Source of the DNA: Schlegelella_A sp965246805
GTDB taxonomy: Bacteria > Pseudomonadota > Gammaproteobacteria > Burkholderiales > Burkholderiaceae_C
Direction: 5' to 3'
Assembly (NCBI GenBank): GCA_965246805.1
Contig: CBDFFO010000006.1
Coordinates: forward strand, 682,001-746,000
Length of the DNA: 64,000 bases
Shown: in pieces, positions 59,570 through 64,000 of the stretch
How the letters are laid out: the number at the start of each line of letters is the position of its first letter
How positions within the stretch are numbered: the first letter of the stretch is position 1
Program-made: the position numbers and the translations under genes
Notes under the pieces: model-generated
Database searches by the model: none
What the model saw: the letters and a program-made list of their open reading frames with translations, nothing else
What the model was told of the DNA's origin: nothing

Positions 59570-60848
59570 CCGCCGAGCGTCGCGCCGCGCCACGCGCTTC
59601 GCGCGCCGCCCTGGCGGCCGCGAACCCCGCCTTCACACGCGCGGCGTGCCGGTCGATGCGCTCGCTCACCAACGCCACCAGATAGAGCAACGCGAAGCTC
59701 GCGGTCAAGAGACCGATGTCGCTGCCGACCGGTCGATCGGGTGTCGGGTTTCCGAGCACCGCGAGGGCGAGCAACGCGATCACGAGGTGGGTGCAGAACA
59801 CCGGCAGTGAGGCGGCGCCGAGTTGTTCGAGCGGTTTCACGCGGGGCAGGCGACGGGTCAGCCACGGCTCGAAATGCATCGCGAGTGCGACGAGCGCAAA
59901 CAGGTCGATCAGGCGCAGCGGGCCGAGACGCCACTTGTCGATGAGCAGGTTGAGCCACGCGTGGCCGGGGAACGCCGCCTGGCCGATCGCGTGGCGCCAG
60001 ACGAAACCGGCCGCGCCTATCACGAGGGCCGCAGCCACCGCTGCGCGCGGGATGCGGCCAAGCGTGCCCTTCGTCGCGTAGGTTGTGCCCATCCACAAGC
60101 CCACCATCCACAGCAGTTGCCAGGCGAGGATCTCGAACGCGCCGGTTTCGGCGAGGGGGATGTCGAGGCCGGTCGCGGCGACGACCGCTGCGTAGAGCGC
60201 GTGGCCGAGTCCGAACTGCGCGCCGATCCAGAGCGCGGCGCTCACCGCCATCAAGCCGATCCAGCCGTGCCGGGCCGCGAACACCAGCACCGCCGAACTC
60301 GCCAGCATGAAGAGGATGTACATCGGCAGAATGTCGAGCAGCGGCGGGTTGTAGACCAGCAGCAGCGAACCCGCGATCGCTTCGACCGGGTGGCTCAGGT
60401 AGAACGACACCAGGTCGGTGACCGCACTCTGCTTCGACGCGAGCCCGATCACCGAGACCGCGGAAAACAGGAAGAAGAGCAGTGCGGCCTGGCTCAGGTA
60501 GATCTTCAGCACGCGCTTCAGGACGGCGTTGCGCATCTCGGGGGCGCCGCTCTTCTGGTGCCGACCGGTGTAGACCCAGCCGGCCATGAAGGCCGACAGC
60601 AACACGAAGCCTTCGGCTGCCGAGACGTAGCCGAAGGGTTGGCCGAGCGGAGAGACGAATCGCGTCGGCACGTGCGTGCAGGTCATCAGCACGAGCATCA
60701 GGCCGCGCACCGCATCAATCTGCCACAGCCGCGAACGCGGCGTGGGCGTCGGTGCGCCGTCTGGCTGGCCGGTGTCTCCGAGGGCGCGCTCGCTGGGCAT
60801 CGCTCGATCTTCACGCGCGGCCGGGCCACGCGCTGCCGGCAGGTTCAT
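59514..60848 (-). CDS. opgC: OpgC-family membrane protein (glucan succinylation)
   Basis: Integral membrane protein of 444 residues with about ten helices. The N-terminal core LWQIDAVRGLMLVLMTCTHV and the FGYVSAAEGFVLLSAFMAGWVY motif are typical of OpgC, which adds succinyl groups to osmoregulated periplasmic glucans. ATG 60848 is used; ATG 60800 is also possible. The C-terminal 50 residues are basic and Ala-rich. With the acyltransferase and SGNH genes next door it forms a neighbourhood of envelope glycan acylation functions. Confidence 0.88.
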   Translation of the reverse strand: MNLPAARGPAAREDRAMPSERALGDTGQPDGAPTPTPRSRLWQIDAVRGLMLVLMTCTHVPTRFVSPLGQPFGYVSAAEGFVLLSAFMAGWVYTGRHQKSGAPEMRNAVLKRVLKIYLSQAALLFFLFSAVSVIGLASKQSAVTDLVSFYLSHPVEAIAGSLLLVYNPPLLDILPMYILFMLASSAVLVFAARHGWIGLMAVSAALWIGAQFGLGHALYAAVVAATGLDIPLAETGAFEILAWQLLWMVGLWMGTTYATKGTLGRIPRAAVAAALVIGAAGFVWRHAIGQAAFPGHAWLNLLIDKWRLGPLRLIDLFALVALAMHFEPWLTRRLPRVKPLEQLGAASLPVFCTHLVIALLALAVLGNPTPDRPVGSDIGLLTASFALLYLVALVSERIDRHAARVKAGFAAARAAREARGAARRSAVNAGVRRSPLSRWRNRQR

Positions 60849-60870
60849 GGTCGGCGGGCCGGCTCGCCGG

Positions 60871-61299
60871 TCAATCGGTCGGGATGACGCGGGGCTTGCC
60901 GTCTCGGTCGATCGCCACATAGGTCAGGTTCGCTTCGGTCACTTTCACGACGTGCAGGTTTTCCGGATCGCGTTCGGCGAACACCTCGACATTCACGGTC
61001 ACCGATGTGCGGCCGACGCGCTCGACCTTCGCGTAGAAGCTCAGCAGGTCGCCCATCGAGACCGGTTGCTTGAAGATGAACTGATTCACCGCGACGGTGA
61101 CGATGCGGCCGCGCGCGATGCGCGCCGGCAGCACCGCGCCGGCGAGATCGACCTGCGCCATGATCCAGCCGCCGAAGATGTCGCCGTTGCCGTTGGCATC
61201 GGCCGGCATCGGCATCACGCGCATCACGAGCTGCCGATCGTTCGGCAATTGCAGCGGTGCGATCGATGACGGCACGTCGGGTGTCGGAATGTCGGGCAT
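60871..61299 (-). CDS. Acyl-CoA thioesterase (YciA/hotdog fold)
   Basis: Hotdog-fold thioesterase of 142 residues. The family core is RVMPMPADANGNGDIFGGWI with the catalytic-type Asp, followed by MAQVDLAGAVLPARIARGRI and VNQFIFKQPVSMGDLLSFYA. Homologues hydrolyse various acyl-CoAs. ATG 61299 (MPDIPTPDVP) is preferred over 61350, which would overlap the divergent ABC exporter control region. It is 62 bases from that exporter's start. Confidence 0.88.
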   Translation of the reverse strand: MPDIPTPDVPSSIAPLQLPNDRQLVMRVMPMPADANGNGDIFGGWIMAQVDLAGAVLPARIARGRIVTVAVNQFIFKQPVSMGDLLSFYAKVERVGRTSVTVNVEVFAERDPENLHVVKVTEANLTYVAIDRDGKPRVIPTD

Positions 61300-61361
61300 A
61301 TTCGCGGGCTCTCGGTGACTGTGGGTTGATTCTCGTCGACCGGTCGCCACTTCTGGTTCTC

Positions 61362-63191
61362 ATGCGCCCTTCTTCCCTGCCCTTGCCTCCGGTCGCCGAC
61401 GCCACGCCTGCCGCGCCTCGCACCTCGAGCTGGGCCACGCTGAAGAAGCTGGTTCCGTACGTGTGGGAATGGCGCTGGCGCGTCGCCACGGCGCTGCTCT
61501 TCCTGCTCGGCGGCAAGCTCGCCAACATCGGCGTGCCGCTGGTGTTGAAGAACCTCGTCGACGCGCTCACACCGAGGCCGAGCGATCCGCTGGCGGTGAT
61601 CGTCGTGCCGGTCGCGCTGCTCGTGGGCTATGGTGCGCTGCGCCTCTCGATCACGCTCTTCACCGAGATGCGCGAGTTCCTGTTCTATCCGGTGGCCGCG
61701 CGCGTGGCGCGGCGCGTGTCGCTCGAGGCGTTCGAGCACTTGCTCGCGCTCAGCCTGCGCTTTCACCTCGAACGCCAGACCGGCGGCGTCTCGCGCGACA
61801 TCGAGCGCGGCTCGCGTTCGATCCAGTCGCTGCTGAACTACACGATCTACAACATCCTGCCGACGCTGGTCGAGATCACGCTCGTCATCATCCTGCTGAC
61901 GGCCAAGTTCAACGGCTGGTTCGCGGTGATCACGTTCGGCACGCTGGTGGTCTACATCACCTTCACGGTGAGCGTGACGGAGTGGCGGGCCGGATTCCGC
62001 CGCGCGATGAACGAGCAGGACTCGAAGGCCAATACCAAGGCGCTCGACGCGTTGCTGAACTACGAGACGGTCAAGTACTTCTCGAACGAAGGGTTCGAGC
62101 AACAGCGCTACGACGAGAACCTGCGCCGGCTGGAGAGCGCTTCGATCAAGTCGCAGACCTCTCTTTCTCTGCTGAACCTCGGCCAGAGCTTGATCATTGC
62201 CAGCGCCGTCACGCTTCTCGTGTGGCGCGCGACGGTCGGCGTGGTCGACCATTCGCTCACGCTCGGCGATCTCGTGCTCGTCAACGCGCTGATGATCCAG
62301 CTCTACGTGCCGCTTAACTTTCTCGGCGTGATCTACCGCGAGATCAAGCAGTCGCTGATCGATCTCGAAAAGATGTTCGTGCTGCTCGGCCAGGGCCGTG
62401 AGATTGCCGATGCCCCGGACGCGAAGGCCCTCGTCAGCCGTGGCGCCGCGGTGCGCTTCGACCACGTGCGCTTCGGCTACGACGCCGACCGAACCATCCT
62501 GCACGGCGTGAGCTTCGAGATCCCGGCCGGCAAAACGGTGGCGGTGGTCGGGCCCTCGGGCTCGGGCAAGAGCACGCTCGCTCGCCTGCTGTTCCGCTTC
62601 TACGACGTCGATGCCGGCAGCATCCAGATCGATGGGCAGGACATCCGCTCGGTCACGCAGACCAGCCTGCGCCAGTCGATCGGCATCGTGCCGCAGGACA
62701 CGGTGCTCTTCAACGACACGGTCGAATACAACATCGCGTATGGCCGCACCGGCGCCGACCGCGGCGCGGTGGAAGGCGCCGCGCGTGCCGCGCACATCCA
62801 TGCCTTCATCGCGTCGACGCCGAAGGGTTACGACACGATGGTGGGCGAGCGCGGGCTGAAGCTCTCGGGCGGCGAGAAGCAGCGCGTCGCGATCGCGCGC
62901 ACGTTGCTGAAGAACCCGCCGTTGATGATCTTCGACGAGGCCACGTCGGCGCTCGATTCCGCCAACGAGAGAGCGATCCAGGCCGAGCTGCAGAGCGCGG
63001 CGCGCAACAAGACCGCGCTGGTTATCGCGCATCGGCTCTCGACGGTGGTGGACGCGCACCAGATCCTCGTGATGGAGCAGGGCCGCATCGTCGAGCGCGG
63101 CACCCATCAGCAGCTGCTCGCCGAAGGCGGCCGCTATGCCGACATGTGGCGTTTGCAGCAAGCAAGCGACGAGGTCGAGGCCGAAGCCTGA
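61362..63191 (+). CDS. Atm1-type ABC exporter (fused membrane and ATPase domains)
   Basis: ABC half-transporter of 609 residues. The membrane domain (about 30-330) carries the Atm1/HMT1 signatures TEMREFLFYPVAARVARRVS and DALLNYETVKYFSNEGFE. The ATPase domain has Walker A VGPSGSGKSTLARLLFR near 395, Q-loop IGIVPQDTVLFNDTVEYNI, signature LSGGEKQRVAIAR near 505 and Walker B MIFDEATSALDS. Atm1-type proteins export glutathione-linked sulfur or metal compounds. In a strain making much haem and Fe-S protein this role is fitting, but it is inference. Confidence 0.92.
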   Translation: MRPSSLPLPPVADATPAAPRTSSWATLKKLVPYVWEWRWRVATALLFLLGGKLANIGVPLVLKNLVDALTPRPSDPLAVIVVPVALLVGYGALRLSITLFTEMREFLFYPVAARVARRVSLEAFEHLLALSLRFHLERQTGGVSRDIERGSRSIQSLLNYTIYNILPTLVEITLVIILLTAKFNGWFAVITFGTLVVYITFTVSVTEWRAGFRRAMNEQDSKANTKALDALLNYETVKYFSNEGFEQQRYDENLRRLESASIKSQTSLSLLNLGQSLIIASAVTLLVWRATVGVVDHSLTLGDLVLVNALMIQLYVPLNFLGVIYREIKQSLIDLEKMFVLLGQGREIADAPDAKALVSRGAAVRFDHVRFGYDADRTILHGVSFEIPAGKTVAVVGPSGSGKSTLARLLFRFYDVDAGSIQIDGQDIRSVTQTSLRQSIGIVPQDTVLFNDTVEYNIAYGRTGADRGAVEGAARAAHIHAFIASTPKGYDTMVGERGLKLSGGEKQRVAIARTLLKNPPLMIFDEATSALDSANERAIQAELQSAARNKTALVIAHRLSTVVDAHQILVMEQGRIVERGTHQQLLAEGGRYADMWRLQQASDEVEAEA

Positions 63192-63286
63192 CGAGCGTGC
63201 GGTGACGCGCCGATTCTCGTCCTCGCACCCTTGGCCGGCTTCTTGCAAGCGCGCTGCACCGATGCGTCACGTCAGCGTCCTAGGGC

Positions 63287-63314
63287 TTACGCCTAGCACC
63301 CGCCTGCCTAGAAT
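63287..63314 (+). promoter_or_regulatory. Candidate promoter of the amino acid-binding protein gene
   Basis: TTACGC (63287-63292), 16 bases, TAGAAT (63309-63314). An imperfect dyad CCTAGGGCTTACGCCTAG (63279-63296) covers the -35 box. The leader of about 50 bases ends with AGGAG before ATG 63370. Confidence 0.4.
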
Positions 63315-63369
63315 CGCGTTCACACTTCATCGGGCACCGTCGGTGTCCTCCCTCTCTTCAGGAGCTCTT

Positions 63370-64000
63370 ATGAAAAAATCGTTTCTGTGTTCAGCGACCC
63401 TCGTCGGGTCGGCGCTGCTGGCCATGGGCGCCGCGCACGCCGAAGACACCTTGAAAAAGATCAAGGACTCAGGCGCCATCACGATGGGCACACGCGAATC
63501 GTCGGGCGCTCTGTCGTTCACGCTCGGCGATGGCAAATACGCCGGCTTCCACTACGACGTCTGCCAGCACATCATCGCCGACCTCCAGAAGCAGCTCGGC
63601 ATGGCCAAGCTCGAGATCAAGTACCAGCCGGTCACCTCGCAGAACCGCATCCCGCTGGTCACCAATGGCACGGTGGATCTCGAGTGCGGCTCGACGACCA
63701 ACAACGCCACGCGCCAGAAAGACGTCGCGTTCGCGCCGACGCTCTACGTCGAGGAAGTGCGCATCGCCGTGAAAGCGAATTCGGGTATCACCGGCATCGC
63801 CGGCCTGAACGGCAAGACCGTCGCCACCACGACGGGCACGACCTCGGTTCAGTTGCTGCGCAAGAACAAGCGCGCCGCCGGCATGGACTTCAAGGAGCTC
63901 ACCGGCAAGGATCACGCCGACAGCTTCCTGCTGCTCGAGTCGGGTCGTGCCGATGCGTTCGTGATGGACGGGCAGATCCTCTCGACCGCGATCTCCAAGG
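63370..64000 (+). CDS. Glutamate/aspartate-type ABC transporter binding protein (3' end outside window)
   Basis: Periplasmic solute-binding protein (SBP family 3), 210 residues visible. The signal peptide is KKSFLCSATLVGSALLAMGA, cleaved near AAHAEDT. The ligand domain shows TLKKIKDSGAITMGTRESSG, YAGFHYDVCQHIIADL and NGTVDLECGSTTNNATRQKD, like GltI of E. coli. The gene continues past the window edge; permease and ATPase genes would be expected next. ATG 63370 has AGGAG nine bases upstream. Confidence 0.92.
   Translation, partial: MKKSFLCSATLVGSALLAMGAAHAEDTLKKIKDSGAITMGTRESSGALSFTLGDGKYAGFHYDVCQHIIADLQKQLGMAKLEIKYQPVTSQNRIPLVTNGTVDLECGSTTNNATRQKDVAFAPTLYVEEVRIAVKANSGITGIAGLNGKTVATTTGTTSVQLLRKNKRAAGMDFKELTGKDHADSFLLLESGRADAFVMDGQILSTAISK

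Noticed and set aside
1..64000. CRISPR arrays, tRNA/rRNA genes, insertion sequences and prophage genes
   Set aside because: No regularly spaced repeats, cloverleaf-like segments, transposase or phage motifs were seen on either strand; only the dispersed REP-like and short inverted repeats listed.

Overview
The window is high-GC proteobacterial DNA carrying most of a purple-bacterial photosynthesis gene cluster (PGC), about positions 1-37,600, followed by ordinary heterotrophic genes. Gene content and order (bchCXYZ-pufBALMC, a tetraheme PufC, a HiPIP electron carrier, hemA/hemC inside the cluster, IorAB, a TetR-led fatty acid operon, OpgC) point to a photosynthetic betaproteobacterium of the Burkholderiales, close to Rubrivivax/Roseateles. 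This assignment is inference from gene order and protein character, not from a marker gene.

Layout. 1-6,384 (minus): bchF-bchN-bchB-bchH, with bchH running off the left edge. 6,690-9,128 (plus): the regulators aerR/ppaA and ppsR. 9,203-13,451 (plus): bchG-bchP-tspO-small membrane protein-hemA, almost all with stop/start overlaps. 13,410-15,452 (minus): a tri-heme cytochrome c and a HiPIP. 15,521-19,331 (plus): bchI-bchD-bchO. 19,384-22,212 (plus): crtI-crtB-small membrane protein. 22,229-24,663 (minus): crtD-crtC. 24,819-37,584 (plus): crtE-crtF-bchC-bchX-bchY-bchZ-pufB-pufA-pufL-pufM-pufC-hemC-heme oxygenase. Together these make Mg-protoporphyrin, chlorin and bacteriochlorin reduction, the phytylated pigment, carotenoids of the spheroidene/spirilloxanthin type, the LH1 antenna and the reaction centre with its cytochrome, plus tetrapyrrole supply. 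bchL, bchM, bchE/acsF, puhA, pucBA and crtA are not in the window.

Regulation. Matches to the PpsR/CrtJ operator (TGT-N12-ACA) lie in front of bchF, bchG, hip/bchI, crtI, crtD/crtE and bchC. Three promoters carry two operators spaced 25-26 bp apart, overlapping recognisable -35/-10 elements. crtI and bchG look leaderless. The puf region has several RNA hairpins.

Right half. 37,648-40,001: a prolyl-peptidase-like hydrolase and an amino acid permease; 40,238: a stand-alone receiver; 40,704-44,132: cytochrome c plus IorA/IorB; 44,140-45,851: ketopantoate reductase-like and N-formylglutamate amidohydrolase-like genes ending in a strong terminator; 45,898-47,176: glycine-zipper lipoprotein and HNH nuclease; 47,427-56,410: a TetR-led beta-oxidation operon interrupted by a DUF559 nuclease gene flanked by inverted REP-like repeats. 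The same repeat family sits in frame inside bchB. 56,635-60,848: two paralogous SGNH hydrolases around an acyltransferase, then OpgC. 60,871-64,000: thioesterase, an Atm1-type ABC exporter and a partial amino acid-binding protein.

No tRNA, rRNA, insertion sequence, phage gene or CRISPR array was seen. The only gene-free stretch over 300 bases is 6,385-6,689, the divergent bchF/aerR control region described below.
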